DNA of 64,000 nt from the NCBI RefSeq assembly GCF_001683795.1, contig NZ_LIGX01000041.1:186001-250000 (forward strand), in the 5' to 3' direction. Within the stretch, counting starts at the first letter, position 1. The number at the start of each line of letters is the position of its first letter. Below are positions 1-8,699 of the stretch, piece after piece. The stretch is from Neoakkermansia glycaniphila (GTDB lineage: Bacteria; Verrucomicrobiota; Verrucomicrobiia; Verrucomicrobiales; Akkermansiaceae). Below the pieces are notes generated by a model. It was given only the letters and a program-made list of their open reading frames with translations. It did not search any database and was not told the origin of the DNA. A program made the translations under genes and the position numbers.

Positions 1-2
1 TG

Positions 3-434
3 CATCTGGCGGAGTATCCGCGCTGTCCCGTGCATCGGGATTGCCAGTCTCAGAATATTCTGTTCCGCGACGGTTGTGCGTGGCTGATCGATTTTCAGGG
101 GATGAGGCTGGGCCTGCCGGAGTATGATGTCGCCTCGCTGGTGTACGATCCCTATATGGGGCTGGCTGCGGCTCGGCGTGCGGTTCTGTTGCGCGACTGG
201 GAGGATGTTTCCGGTTCGCCGCTCGACCGCGACAGGTTGGCAGGCTGTGCGCTCCAGCGTATTATGCAGGCGATGGGGGCTTTTGCGAATATCGGGCATA
301 ATCAGGGCCGGGCGTGGTATCTGGAGCAGATTCCTCCGGCGCTGGAGGCATTGCGGCAGGTGTGTGCGATGGAGGGGGTGTCTCCGTGGGTTCAACGCGT
401 TTTCTCATGTCTGCGAAGCGAAAAGGTTCTGTGA
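3..434 (+). CDS. APH-fold sugar kinase, AmgK-like (5' end outside window)
   Basis: The reading frame is already open at the window edge, so only about the last 143 residues are present. HRDCQSQNI, encoded from position 33, is the catalytic-loop motif of the aminoglycoside/choline phosphotransferase fold. IDFQG at 87-101 is the metal-binding equivalent of DFG, followed by a helix with PEYDVASLVYDP. The DFQ form and the SQN loop resemble AmgK, the anomeric MurNAc/GlcNAc kinase of cell-wall recycling, and related phosphotransferases. The superfamily call is firm; the substrate is inference. The next gene starts inside this one (28-base overlap), which implies a shared transcript. Confidence 0.7.
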   Translation, partial: HLAEYPRCPVHRDCQSQNILFRDGCAWLIDFQGMRLGLPEYDVASLVYDPYMGLAAARRAVLLRDWEDVSGSPLDRDRLAGCALQRIMQAMGAFANIGHNQGRAWYLEQIPPALEALRQVCAMEGVSPWVQRVFSCLRSEKVL

Positions 435-1744
435 ACTGGCTCCGGTGGCTGATTGCGCTGGGTGCCTTGAATGTATCTCTCGGCGTGGCGATGCTGGTCG
501 GAGGGTATGGCGATTCGTGGCTGTACGGTTGCTATAGGTTTTTGGGGAGCTGTTGCGTGTGGGCGGATCGTGCGGATTTGCCCGTGCATTTCCAACATTA
601 CGGCAGGCCGGCAGCGGAGGAGGAGATGGAGTGTGCAGTGGTGTGCGAGGTGCCGGGGCGCGTCGATGTGCTGACGTTTGAATCCCGTGAGCTGGAGGAT
701 GTTTTTCCTGCTTCGGAGGCGCTGCGCTGGGCGCTGCTGCTGCGCCACCTGCGGCAGGGCGGAGCCGGGTATGCGGCGGTGTCGTCTCCTTTCGATTGGG
801 TGGGTATGCCCGGTGATCTGGAGCGGGCGACGTTGAGGTCGGAGGTGGAGGCGTTTGCCTTTGCCGGGTTCGGTTTGCGCGGGGAGTTGGCTGCCGGAGC
901 CGTTCCGGCGCCGGTGGGGCTGGAGTCTTCCGCTTTGGATGGTGCTCAGGTGAAGGGGGATTGCAGCCGGTTGCCTGCGATGAACAGGTTGCTGCCAACG
1001 ATGCTGTGCCGTGCCGATTTTCTGTTTCCTGTGCCGTGGGGGGTGGACTGGGTGGCCAATGACGAGAGGTTTTTTACGGAGTCCGGCCGGGAGCGGTCGA
1101 TGCCGCTGCTGGTGCGGTGGAATGGGCGCGTGTATCCGACTCTTCCTCTGCGGCTGGTTCTGGCTCGCAGCGGTGCGGTTCCGGCGGATGTGCATGCCGA
1201 GGTGGGCAAGTGCCTGCGTATCGGCGGTGCGGAGTGGCCGCTGGATGATTGCGGCCGTATTCCGCTTCCGAAGAAGACGGATAGCAGGCATGTTTCTTTG
1301 AATGATGTGTTGAAGGTGATGGACGGGAGCGGCGCACAAGGCGCCGGAGTCGTGGTGGTGGAGGAGCGGACGCTGGAGACGCGGGGCCATGCCGCGCTGC
1401 TGGCGGATACGCTGTCGGCATTGACGACCGAGCGTCCAATCGTTCGCGAGAGGGTGGAGGGGAAGTTTTTGGGCGTGGAGCTGCGCGAGTGGAATCCCCT
1501 GGCCTACTGGGGGTGGGTGCTGCTGTTGCAGGGTGTGTTGATTCTGGTGCTGCCGCGTTGCCGCCGTTCGGTGCAGGTATGGTGCGAGAGGGTGGTTTGG
1601 GTGTCCGTGCCGGTGCTGGCGCTTGTGCTGCTGTGGCAGATGGTTTGGCTGCCGTTTTTCGGTCTGGCTGCCGGTGTGGCGTTCGCTTCCGTGATGGGGC
1701 GTTGCCTGCGGCCTCGGGAGGCACGGAATCCGGTTTGGAGGTAG
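407..1744 (+). CDS. CHASE2-like membrane protein
   Basis: The protein has 445 residues from the ATG at 407; longer upstream starts would lie deep in the kinase gene. A hydrophobic segment follows the start (NWLRWLIALGALNVSLGVAM), then a large soluble region of about 340 residues, then two or three hydrophobic segments near the C terminus. The soluble region ends with features like CHASE2 sensor domains: a statement of values (LLVRWNGRVYPTLPLRLVLA), then LRIGGAEWPLDDCGRIPLP, resembling the CHASE2 pattern of an identifier followed by 'iplD..Gr'. No kinase, cyclase or HAMP output domain follows, so it would be a stand-alone extracytoplasmic domain held by membrane helices. Family call by eye only. 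Confidence 0.55.
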   Translation: MSAKRKGSVNWLRWLIALGALNVSLGVAMLVGGYGDSWLYGCYRFLGSCCVWADRADLPVHFQHYGRPAAEEEMECAVVCEVPGRVDVLTFESRELEDVFPASEALRWALLLRHLRQGGAGYAAVSSPFDWVGMPGDLERATLRSEVEAFAFAGFGLRGELAAGAVPAPVGLESSALDGAQVKGDCSRLPAMNRLLPTMLCRADFLFPVPWGVDWVANDERFFTESGRERSMPLLVRWNGRVYPTLPLRLVLARSGAVPADVHAEVGKCLRIGGAEWPLDDCGRIPLPKKTDSRHVSLNDVLKVMDGSGAQGAGVVVVEERTLETRGHAALLADTLSALTTERPIVRERVEGKFLGVELREWNPLAYWGWVLLLQGVLILVLPRCRRSVQVWCERVVWVSVPVLALVLLWQMVWLPFFGLAAGVAFASVMGRCLRPREARNPVWR

Positions 1745-1750
1745 GCTTTA

Positions 1751-2344
1751 TCAGTTGAGGTTGCGGAGAGCGGAGCGGATGAGGTGGTCCGTGGTGGCCT
1801 GCGGTTCTTCCTTAAGGAGGGTGGCGATGGCCTTGCGGGCATCGACCTGTTTGAATCCGAGGGCGATGAGCGCGAGTTCCGCGTCTCCGGCTGCCTGTGA
1901 GGTGGTGCCCTGAGCCTGTGCTTCCCAGGTAGCGGCGAGTCCGACTTTGTCCTTGAGTTCGAGGATGATGCGTTCCGCCGTTTTTTTGCCTACGCCTTTG
2001 GCGCTGGCGATGGCGCGGGCGTCGCCGTTGACGACGGCGGCTTTGAAGGAGTCCACGTTCAAGCCCCCGAGGACGCTCATGGCGATGGCGGGTCCGATGC
2101 CGGAGACGCGGTCGATGAGGAGGAGGAAGATGTCTTTTTCGGATTCGGTGGCGAATCCGTACAGGGTTTGCGCGTTTTCGCGGATGTGCAGGTGGGTGCG
2201 GAGGGTGAGTTCCTGTCCGGGCAGGGGATTGAGTTTGTCGAATGTGGATAGGGGTACCTGGACTTCATAGCCGACGCCGTGCACGTCCAGAATGATGCGC
2301 TGGGGGAGAGCTTCGACGACTTTTCCGCGGAGGAATGCGATCAT
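1751..2344 (-). CDS. ruvA: Holliday junction branch migration protein RuvA
   Basis: The 197-residue product matches RuvA in length and layout. The N-terminal OB domain begins MIAFLRGKVVE and contains VHGVGYEVQVPL. The two helix-hairpin-helix elements appear as RVSGIGPAIAMSVL and SAKGVGKKTAERIILEL. A C-terminal three-helix domain (ELALIALGFKQVDARKAI) is the part that contacts RuvB. RuvA tetramers bind four-way junctions and load the RuvB helicase. It converges tail to tail with the CHASE2-like gene, with 6 bases between stops. A -10-like AAGAAT lies only 6 bases before the ATG. Confidence 0.96.
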   Translation of the reverse strand: MIAFLRGKVVEALPQRIILDVHGVGYEVQVPLSTFDKLNPLPGQELTLRTHLHIRENAQTLYGFATESEKDIFLLLIDRVSGIGPAIAMSVLGGLNVDSFKAAVVNGDARAIASAKGVGKKTAERIILELKDKVGLAATWEAQAQGTTSQAAGDAELALIALGFKQVDARKAIATLLKEEPQATTDHLIRSALRNLN

Positions 2345-2350
2345 GGAGCG

Positions 2351-2379
2351 ATTCTTCCACCGTTCCCGCGGAAAGGCAA
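2351..2379 (-). promoter_or_regulatory. Candidate ruvA promoter
   Basis: On the minus strand TTGCCT and AAGAAT are separated by 17 bases. The -10 box ends 6 bases before the ruvA ATG, so transcription would start at or next to the start codon. Confidence 0.4.
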
Positions 2380-2421
2380 GCGGAGGGCATGACAGTTTGT
2401 GTTTTGCGTTTCATTTTAGAG

Positions 2422-2449
2422 TTGGATTCGATGAATTATCTGCTAGAAT
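2422..2449 (+). promoter_or_regulatory. Candidate sigma-70 type promoter
   Basis: TTGGAT and TAGAAT are separated by 16 bases. The predicted start of transcription is near 2456, which is also a GTG in frame with the next gene; I therefore prefer the ATG at 2483 as its start. Confidence 0.45.
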
Positions 2450-2482
2450 CCCGTTGTGAGCGATGTAAATATCGAATGCCGG

Positions 2483-3283
2483 ATGACGAAATGGTTCCTT
2501 GTGCGTGCCGTTTTGATGGGAGTGATGTTTTTCGGGTTCGGCGGGTATTTTTTCTATGATGCCGCGATCGGGTATCCGAGGCAGAACGAGGTGTTTTTTA
2601 CGTATCAGGGGTTCAAGAAGGCCGGAGATGATTTTGAGGGGTACCGTTCGTCTCCCGGTGGCTGGGCCTCGCATGTGCGGGGAGCGGTGCTTTGGAAGGG
2701 TGTGGAGTCGGATGGCCGCGTTTCGGTGCCGGATGAGAAGGGCAATGCCTGCCTGTTGCCGGAGGGTGCGGCTGCAGCTCCCGCGTGGCCTGCCGTGCTG
2801 GCGAATTATGATGTGATGGTTTCCGGCGGCTGGTCTGCTGCGTGGAATGTCTATTCCGGGGAACACCGTCTGCCGTCGAAGCCGGGAGAGAAGCCGCACG
2901 ATGCTGCTTCCATCCGCGAGCAGTGGATTGCAGGCGGCGTGTGTATGGTGTTCGGCCTGTTGTGCCTCGGCCTGCTGCTTCGTACGATGGGCCGCCGGAT
3001 GTCTCTGTCCGGCAATGAGGTGTGTGCCGCCGGAAGGAAGTTCAGCGTGGCGGATATCAGGCTGGTGGATTTGCGCCAATGGAAGTTGAAGGGGCTGGCG
3101 AGGTTTACGGTGGAGAAGGACGGCAGGACGGAGCGCGTGCGTGTGGACGGGATGACCTACGGCGGTTTCGATAAGGAGCAGGGAGAGCCTGCCGAGCGTT
3201 TCATGCAGGCGGTGCTGGCCCTTTATGGTGGGGATGTGCTGGTGTACGAGGAAGCGGAGCCGGCCGAGAAGAAGGATTCGTAG
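2483..3283 (+). CDS. Two-pass membrane protein, unknown function
   Basis: The protein has 266 residues from the ATG at 2483. A GTG at 2456 would add nine residues but sits at the predicted transcription start. One membrane segment lies at residues 4-25 (FLVRAVLMGVMFFGFGGYFF) and a second near 155-175 (AGGVCMVFGLLCLGLLL). About 125 residues between them would be outside the cytoplasm; the last 90 residues, charged and ending AEPAEKKDS, would be cytoplasmic. I recognise no domain. It is the first gene of a plus-strand run of four (to 6766) that all encode membrane or exported proteins. Confidence 0.7.
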   Translation: MTKWFLVRAVLMGVMFFGFGGYFFYDAAIGYPRQNEVFFTYQGFKKAGDDFEGYRSSPGGWASHVRGAVLWKGVESDGRVSVPDEKGNACLLPEGAAAAPAWPAVLANYDVMVSGGWSAAWNVYSGEHRLPSKPGEKPHDAASIREQWIAGGVCMVFGLLCLGLLLRTMGRRMSLSGNEVCAAGRKFSVADIRLVDLRQWKLKGLARFTVEKDGRTERVRVDGMTYGGFDKEQGEPAERFMQAVLALYGGDVLVYEEAEPAEKKDS

Positions 3284-3290
3284 TTCTGGA

Positions 3291-4514
3291 ATGATGTCGG
3301 GCATATTCAAAGAGGTGGTGCGTCGAGCGGTTTCATGGCGTTTCGCCATGATGGCGCTTGTTGTGGCTGCTGCTTTTGAATTCGTGATTCTTGCGGTCGG
3401 TCTTGTCGGCCATATCCGGGAGGCGGAAAGTTCGAAGGACCGGGCAGGGGCAGTATCTGCCGTGCTGGTAAAGGATGTGGTGCGCCCGCCCGTGCGCATT
3501 GCTTCTCCGGTGGCGGAAAGCAGGCCCGTGCAGCCGGAGGCGGGCCTTTCCGTGACAGGCGGGGCGCAATTGAAACCAAGGAGTCTTGAAGAGATTCTCG
3601 GGGATGCTGCAGCAAAGAAGCCCGGCGAGGATGGGTCTGCGACTCCCGTGACCCATGGCGCTGCCGAAGAAGAGGATACAGGTGCGCCCGGAGGGGAGCA
3701 GGCGGATGCTTCTTCGGAATCCGTCCGGGAGTTGGTGCGTTTGGTGAAGGAGGCCCGTGTGGCGCATATCGCAGGCGATATGCGCGAGTGTATTCTGAAG
3801 CTTGAGGCGGCTTCCGCGATCAATCCCAAGCATCCGGCTGTGCTGTATTTCTTCGGCATGGCCTATGAGACGCTTAAGAATGTGGATAAGGCGCGTGAGT
3901 ATTACATGGAGGTGTTTCTTCTCCGTGAGAAGGCAGGGCAATTTTTCGATAAGGCGGCTTTTCGCCTGAAGAACGGTTTTGAAACACCGGCTTCCATGCG
4001 CGGCAAGATGGCGTTCGGCCCCTGCCAGGTTACCCGGAAGTCGGATGCTGAGGACGGGGAGACGGTGGTTCTTCATTTGCCTGTTCTGCTGGCGCCGGGT
4101 GAGGAGATTAATAATCCGAAGGATGTGGATATCAAGGTGCAGTTTTTCTATCTGGTGAATGGGCGGGATATTGCCTTGGCCACCATTGCGAATGCGAGTA
4201 TCCGTTTCATGAGTGAATCGGCCAATTGGACGGAAGGAGAGGAGATGCTGGAGGTGGTTTACCATTTACCCGTGCTTACCGATGAGGAACTGGCCGCTTA
4301 CGGTGAATTGACGTATTACGGATATGCCGCCCGCTTGTATTATAAGGGGGAGTTGCTCGATTGTGAAGGCAGTCCTCGCACTCTGGTGCTGGTGGAGCAG
4401 AGGCTCAAGAGCGCCAGCCCCAATGCTTCCGAGGTGGGCGATGGAGTTTTCGATATGCCGACCGAAGAGGCCGTTCCGGTATCCGATTATATTGACGAAC
4501 AAGCGACTGAATGA
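3291..4514 (+). CDS. Membrane-anchored TPR protein
   Basis: The 407-residue product starts at 3291 (a second ATG follows at 3294), 7 bases after the previous stop. A single membrane segment lies at residues 18-42 (RFAMMALVVAAAFEFVILAV). A low-complexity Ala/Pro/Glu linker follows, then two TPR-like units around residues 150-220 (ARVAHIAGDMRECILKLEAA and LYFFGMAYETLKNVDKAREY). The C-terminal half is beta-rich and unrecognised. Its stop overlaps the next start in ATGA, so the two are probably translationally coupled and may act together at the membrane. Confidence 0.72.
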   Translation: MMSGIFKEVVRRAVSWRFAMMALVVAAAFEFVILAVGLVGHIREAESSKDRAGAVSAVLVKDVVRPPVRIASPVAESRPVQPEAGLSVTGGAQLKPRSLEEILGDAAAKKPGEDGSATPVTHGAAEEEDTGAPGGEQADASSESVRELVRLVKEARVAHIAGDMRECILKLEAASAINPKHPAVLYFFGMAYETLKNVDKAREYYMEVFLLREKAGQFFDKAAFRLKNGFETPASMRGKMAFGPCQVTRKSDAEDGETVVLHLPVLLAPGEEINNPKDVDIKVQFFYLVNGRDIALATIANASIRFMSESANWTEGEEMLEVVYHLPVLTDEELAAYGELTYYGYAARLYYKGELLDCEGSPRTLVLVEQRLKSASPNASEVGDGVFDMPTEEAVPVSDYIDEQATE

Positions 4515-5887
4515 TGTTTTCCTCTCTCCCCGTTCAACTTGGTGCTTATACATTGACTTCCGTTCTTTCCGAAGACGAGAGGACCGTGTCGTTTCACGCC
4601 GTGCAGACGACGATGGAGCGTGATGTGGTGGTGACGGTGCTGCGCCCCGAGTTTTCGTCGGGTGAGGGGTTGACGGATTTCGTGTCACTTGTCCGCGCGA
4701 AGGCCTCTATCCAGTACCATGCGATGGGGGCCGTGTATGAAGCTTTGAATACGGACGGTTACTGGTATTATACCCGGGAGTTCGTTTCCGGTATCCGGTT
4801 GCCGGAGATGTGTGCGGCGGGCAGGACGCTGTCCGTGGCGCAGTGCATTAAGCTGATTCGCGTGGTTGCTGATTCGTGCGATTATTTCGATGTTCACGGA
4901 GTGGAGACGATTCCTTTGACTTTGGAGCACTTTACGCTTGGAGAAGGTGATGTGTTCCGTTTCGCCAATCCCGTGAAATGCGGCGTGCGCGATTTGCAGA
5001 CGAGCGAGTCTACGATGGCCGAGCTGGCTGTGGCGATGGAGCCTTTGCTGCCTGTGAACCAGCCGGGGCAGACGCGCATCCGTACGTTGTGCGAGTGGAT
5101 GAAGAACGGATACGAAGGGCACATGCTGAAGTTGTACGAGATTCAGGAGACACTGGATACGATTGAGGCGCAGCTCGGTTCGCAGGCATCGGGCCCTGCC
5201 GACGCTTCGATTGCGACCCGGTTCGACTGGAGGTTTCTGTGGGCCAATCCACGGCACAGGTGGAAGGTGCTGGCCGGTGGCGGTGTGCTGGCGGCCTTGC
5301 TGCTGGTGCTGCCGTTCATGTGCCGGGGGGGGGCTTCATCCGATGCTGCTGCTGCCGTTTTCTCCGGGAAGGAGGAGAGTTTCGTCGTGTGGGATGGGGA
5401 GGCTGCCTACCGGGTGCCTTTGCGCGCGGTGAGCATCGGCGATTATGCGATTTTTCTTTCGTCCATCGAGAGGATGACTCCGATGATGCGCCGCAAGATG
5501 GAGGAAGGTATTCCAGCCGGAAAGAAGTATGAGCCGGACGATTGGGCGGCGATGTACAAGGCCGCCCGTACGAAGGGTACGTGGGCGGGGATGCCGCTGA
5601 CGCTCGATTCCCCGGTGGTGAATGTGGATTACTGGGATGCGCTGGCTTATGGACGGTTTACAGGCGGGCTGCTGCCCGATAAGAAGATGTGGGGCGAGAT
5701 TTCGCAGCGCGCCGAGGCACAGCTTCCTGTGCGCGTGTGGACGGGGTTCAAGGAGCTGGATCCTTCCCGGACGATGGATTTCGACCTGAGCCATGCGATT
5801 GATGCCGGGCACGGCGTGTTGCAGTATCTTCCCGAATCCGGCATGCGCAAGAAGGATCTGGGTTTCCGTATCATTTTCCCGAAATAA
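4511..5887 (+). CDS. Pseudokinase joined to an FGE/sulfatase-modifying-factor-like domain
   Basis: The product has 458 residues. Residues 8-225 follow the serine/threonine kinase lobe layout (LGAYTLTSVLSEDERTVSFH, then VVVTVLRPEF where active kinases have V-A-x-K), but the ATP-anchoring Lys is Thr, there is no HRD at the catalytic loop and no DFG, so it should be catalytically dead. One membrane helix lies at 252-271. Residues 295-458 resemble the formylglycine-generating-enzyme fold: VVNVDYWDALAYGRFTGGLLP matches its V-W-x-D-A-x-A-Y-x-x-W motif and the end (LGFRIIF) matches its final G-F-R strand; catalytic cysteines are not evident. Domain calls are by eye. Confidence 0.6.
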   Translation: MMFSSLPVQLGAYTLTSVLSEDERTVSFHAVQTTMERDVVVTVLRPEFSSGEGLTDFVSLVRAKASIQYHAMGAVYEALNTDGYWYYTREFVSGIRLPEMCAAGRTLSVAQCIKLIRVVADSCDYFDVHGVETIPLTLEHFTLGEGDVFRFANPVKCGVRDLQTSESTMAELAVAMEPLLPVNQPGQTRIRTLCEWMKNGYEGHMLKLYEIQETLDTIEAQLGSQASGPADASIATRFDWRFLWANPRHRWKVLAGGGVLAALLLVLPFMCRGGASSDAAAAVFSGKEESFVVWDGEAAYRVPLRAVSIGDYAIFLSSIERMTPMMRRKMEEGIPAGKKYEPDDWAAMYKAARTKGTWAGMPLTLDSPVVNVDYWDALAYGRFTGGLLPDKKMWGEISQRAEAQLPVRVWTGFKELDPSRTMDFDLSHAIDAGHGVLQYLPESGMRKKDLGFRIIFPK

Positions 5888-5911
5888 ATCAACTCCAACC
5901 ATACCAGAATC

Positions 5912-6766
5912 ATGTACCATCGAAAGTATTATCCGCTGTTGGCCGTGTTCGGCCTTGTTTTGCTGCTTTGTTCCCAGGCGTTCGGGCAGATTGTCGTCGA
6001 ATTGAAGGAGACCCGCCGTGATTTCATGGTGGGCGAGCCGGTTACGCTGAAGCTGACGCTTCACAATAATTCCGACGAGACGATCGCCCTGCGGGATATC
6101 GGCGAGATGCCGTGGCTTTTCCTGCGTGTGACGCAGCGCGGCGCCGGTAACCGGACGATTTCGCCGATCGCCCGCGCGAAGTTTCCGCCGATGACGCTGA
6201 AGCCGGGGCAGAGCTTGGCGCATACGCTGTCGCTGAAGTCGTTCTACAATTTTGTGGGTGAGGGTTCCTATTCATGTACGGCGACCGTGTGCATGCAGGA
6301 TGGGAAGACGACGTTTTCCTCGATGCCTGCGCGGTTCGATTTGATCGGAGGCAGCGCATTGTGGAGCCAGCAGGTGCATGTGAAGGGGAAATCCCTGCGT
6401 CTTTCTGTGTGCTGTATGCACGTGGGCGGCAAGGCGTTTCTGTTTGGCCAGGTGGTGAACGAGGATACTCGGCTGGTAGTGGCGTCCGTGCCGCTGGGGC
6501 AGTTCCTGAATTTTGCCGCTCCCCGCTGTATGATGGATGGAGGCAAGAATGTGCATGTGCTGTTCCAGTCGAATACGTCGTATTTTACCTATGCGGTGTT
6601 TTCTCCCGCCGGTACGCGCGTGAGTTCGCAGTTGATGAAGCGGGCCGGCGGCGTGCCGATCGGGCTGGTGGCTACGGGTTCCGGCATTCAGGTGGCGGGC
6701 GCCGTGCCGTATGTGCCCGAGAAGGAGGCGGAAGAGGGCAGGAATGCGAATGAGCGTCCGTATTGA
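5912..6766 (+). CDS. Secreted protein, unknown function
   Basis: The 284-residue protein has a clear signal peptide (YYPLLAVFGLVLLLCSQAFG, cleavage likely after AFG at residue 25). The first 115 mature residues read as an Ig-like beta domain (DFMVGEPVTLKLTLHNNSDE, then LKPGQSLAHTLSLKSF), similar in style to bacterial DUF-type domains that measure 'loss of effect' between strands. The C-terminal half is beta-rich and unrecognised. It is the last gene of the plus-strand run; the stop is followed by a strong terminator at 6820. Confidence 0.7.
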   Translation: MYHRKYYPLLAVFGLVLLLCSQAFGQIVVELKETRRDFMVGEPVTLKLTLHNNSDETIALRDIGEMPWLFLRVTQRGAGNRTISPIARAKFPPMTLKPGQSLAHTLSLKSFYNFVGEGSYSCTATVCMQDGKTTFSSMPARFDLIGGSALWSQQVHVKGKSLRLSVCCMHVGGKAFLFGQVVNEDTRLVVASVPLGQFLNFAAPRCMMDGGKNVHVLFQSNTSYFTYAVFSPAGTRVSSQLMKRAGGVPIGLVATGSGIQVAGAVPYVPEKEAEEGRNANERPY

Positions 6767-6819
6767 CCGGACTGTCTGAAATGCGGCTTCAGGGCGTTGT
6801 CCGCCGGGTTGATTTCATG

Positions 6820-6857
6820 AAAAACGCATCCCCGATATGGTTCGGGGATGCGTTTTT
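6820..6857. terminator. Bidirectional intrinsic terminator
   Basis: A 16-base perfect stem (AAAAACGCATCCCCGA and its complement) around a 6-base loop, with an A run on the left and a T run on the right. It can stop both the plus-strand run ending at 6766 and the convergent phosphorylase gene. Confidence 0.9.
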
Positions 6858-6883
6858 GCTGCCGGGTGAAGGGGTGCTTCGCC

Positions 6884-8551
6884 TCAGGCGTTGTAGAGTT
6901 TGGTGTAGTATTCGTCCGCCATGCGGTCGGAGTCGAATTCCGGGCTGATGTCGCGCATGGAGTTGAAGACGACGTCGTACCAGCCTTCCTTGTTGTCGTA
7001 GTACAGGGGAAGTACTTTTTCTTCAAGGATGGTGTAGAAGTTGTCGCGGTCGGAGCGGTCGCGCGCTTCTGCGGAGAGGCCGGGCTTGGCTTCGGGGATG
7101 ATGAAGCAGTTTTCGCCGTCTTTTTCGAATTCGCGGATCCATCCGTCGTTCGTCGAGATGGAGACGGAGCCGTTCATGGCGGCGGACATGCCGGAGGTGC
7201 CGGAGGCTTCGCGCGTGACGACGGGGTTGTTGAGCCACATGTCGGAGCCGTTTTTGAGGAGGCGGCTGAGGCCGAGTTCGTAGCCCGTGAGTACGGCGCA
7301 GCGGGCATAGCGGCCCGTGAGGCTGTTCAGGCGGTTGAAGATTTCGACGGCCTGGTAGTCCGAGGGGTAGGGTTTGCCGGCCCAGATCATCTGTACGGGG
7401 CGGTTGGTGCGTTGGAGCATGCGCTCGAAGCACGTCGGGTTGCCCGTGATGAGGTCGGGGCGCTTGTAGGCGGCGAAGCGGCGCGCCCAGACGATGGTGA
7501 GGGTGTCCTGGTCGAAGACGTGGCCCGTTTGTTCGCCGACCATGCGGAAGAGGTCTTTCTTCAGGGAGCGTTTGCGGCGGTCGAATGCGGTTTTGTCGTT
7601 GGCTTTGAAGGCTTCGGCTAGTTCGGCATCCTGCCAGTAGGCGCGGTTCTGCGCGTTGGTGATGGAGGTGATGGGGCAGATGCCGGAATAGCTCGACCAC
7701 ATTTGGCGGGCAACTTCGCCGTGGAGTTTGGATACGCCGTTGGCGATGTGCGAGAGGCGCAGGGCGGCGAGGGTGAAGTTGAAGGTGTTGTCGTGCAGGT
7801 CGATGGATTTGCGGACCTGTTCCATGGAGAGGCCGTCGAAGAAGGAGAAGGATTCCATCAAATTGACGTCCATTTTTTCGTTGCCCGCTTCTTCCGGCGT
7901 GTGGGTGGTGAAGACGAAGCGTTTGCGGACTTCATCGACGTTGCCGCCGTTTTTGGCGAGCATGTGGAAGGCTGCGGCGAGGCCGTGGGCTTCGTTGAGG
8001 TGGTAGATGTCCGGTTCGACGCCGAGTTCTTCGAAGAGGCGTGCGCCGCCCTGGCCGAGGAGGACGTATTGGGCGATGCGGGTGAGGCCGTTGGAGTCGT
8101 AGAGCCTGCGTGTGATGTTGCGGCTTTGTTCGTCGTTTTCCTCGATGTCCGTGGAGAGGAAGAACATGGGGGCCGTGCCGAATGTTTCGGGGCGCAGGAA
8201 GTAGGCTTTGACCCAGACGGGGGCGTTGCAGACGCGGATGAGGAATTTGATGTTGTGGTCCTCAAGGAAGTTGTAGTTTTTCTTGAGGTATTGGACGGCC
8301 ATGGAGCCGTCTTCGGCGCGCGTCTGGTTGTAGTAGCCGTAGGTCCAGAGGATGCCGATGCCGACGAGGTTCTGCCGGAGGGCTCCTGCGCTGCGCATGT
8401 GCGAGCCGGAGAGGTAGCCGAGGCCGCCGGAGTAGATTTTGAAGGAGTTGTCGATGGCGTATTCCATCGAGAAGTAGGCAACGCTTTTGCCGTACTTGGG
8501 ATCTATCTCGTATGGATGCTCGAACAGTGTGGGAAGAAAAGACTGTGCCAT
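6884..8551 (-). CDS. Alpha-glucan (glycogen) phosphorylase family protein without the PLP lysine
   Basis: The 555-residue product fits the short alpha-glucan phosphorylase type of GT35. Visible landmarks are VAYFSMEYAIDNSFKIYSGG, DIYHLNEAHG, WARRFAAYKRPDL, and REASGTSGMSAAMNGSV near 448-464. In working phosphorylases the last motif carries the lysine that holds pyridoxal phosphate (SGT.NMK); here that position (about 456) is Ser, encoded by TCC. The enzyme may therefore not do phosphorolysis. The start at 8551 was chosen because an upstream ATG at 8572 overlaps the likely -10 box. Single-gene unit ending at a shared terminator. Confidence 0.85.
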   Translation of the reverse strand: MAQSFLPTLFEHPYEIDPKYGKSVAYFSMEYAIDNSFKIYSGGLGYLSGSHMRSAGALRQNLVGIGILWTYGYYNQTRAEDGSMAVQYLKKNYNFLEDHNIKFLIRVCNAPVWVKAYFLRPETFGTAPMFFLSTDIEENDEQSRNITRRLYDSNGLTRIAQYVLLGQGGARLFEELGVEPDIYHLNEAHGLAAAFHMLAKNGGNVDEVRKRFVFTTHTPEEAGNEKMDVNLMESFSFFDGLSMEQVRKSIDLHDNTFNFTLAALRLSHIANGVSKLHGEVARQMWSSYSGICPITSITNAQNRAYWQDAELAEAFKANDKTAFDRRKRSLKKDLFRMVGEQTGHVFDQDTLTIVWARRFAAYKRPDLITGNPTCFERMLQRTNRPVQMIWAGKPYPSDYQAVEIFNRLNSLTGRYARCAVLTGYELGLSRLLKNGSDMWLNNPVVTREASGTSGMSAAMNGSVSISTNDGWIREFEKDGENCFIIPEAKPGLSAEARDRSDRDNFYTILEEKVLPLYYDNKEGWYDVVFNSMRDISPEFDSDRMADEYYTKLYNA

Positions 8552-8562
8552 ATGGAATCTAT

Positions 8563-8592
8563 TGTTAATCATTCGCCGCCGGATGCAATCAA
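8563..8592 (-). promoter_or_regulatory. Candidate promoter of the phosphorylase gene
   Basis: TTGATT and TTAACA are separated by 18 bases on the minus strand. The leader would be about 5 bases if translation starts at 8551. Confidence 0.35.
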
Positions 8593-8699
8593 GAGTCCGG
8601 CAACGAATCAATGTGACGATAGCACGATCTGACGGGAAAGGAAAGGGGAATTTTGTGAAGATGACGCGCTTCTCCCGAAAGGCGTTTGTGAATAAACAG

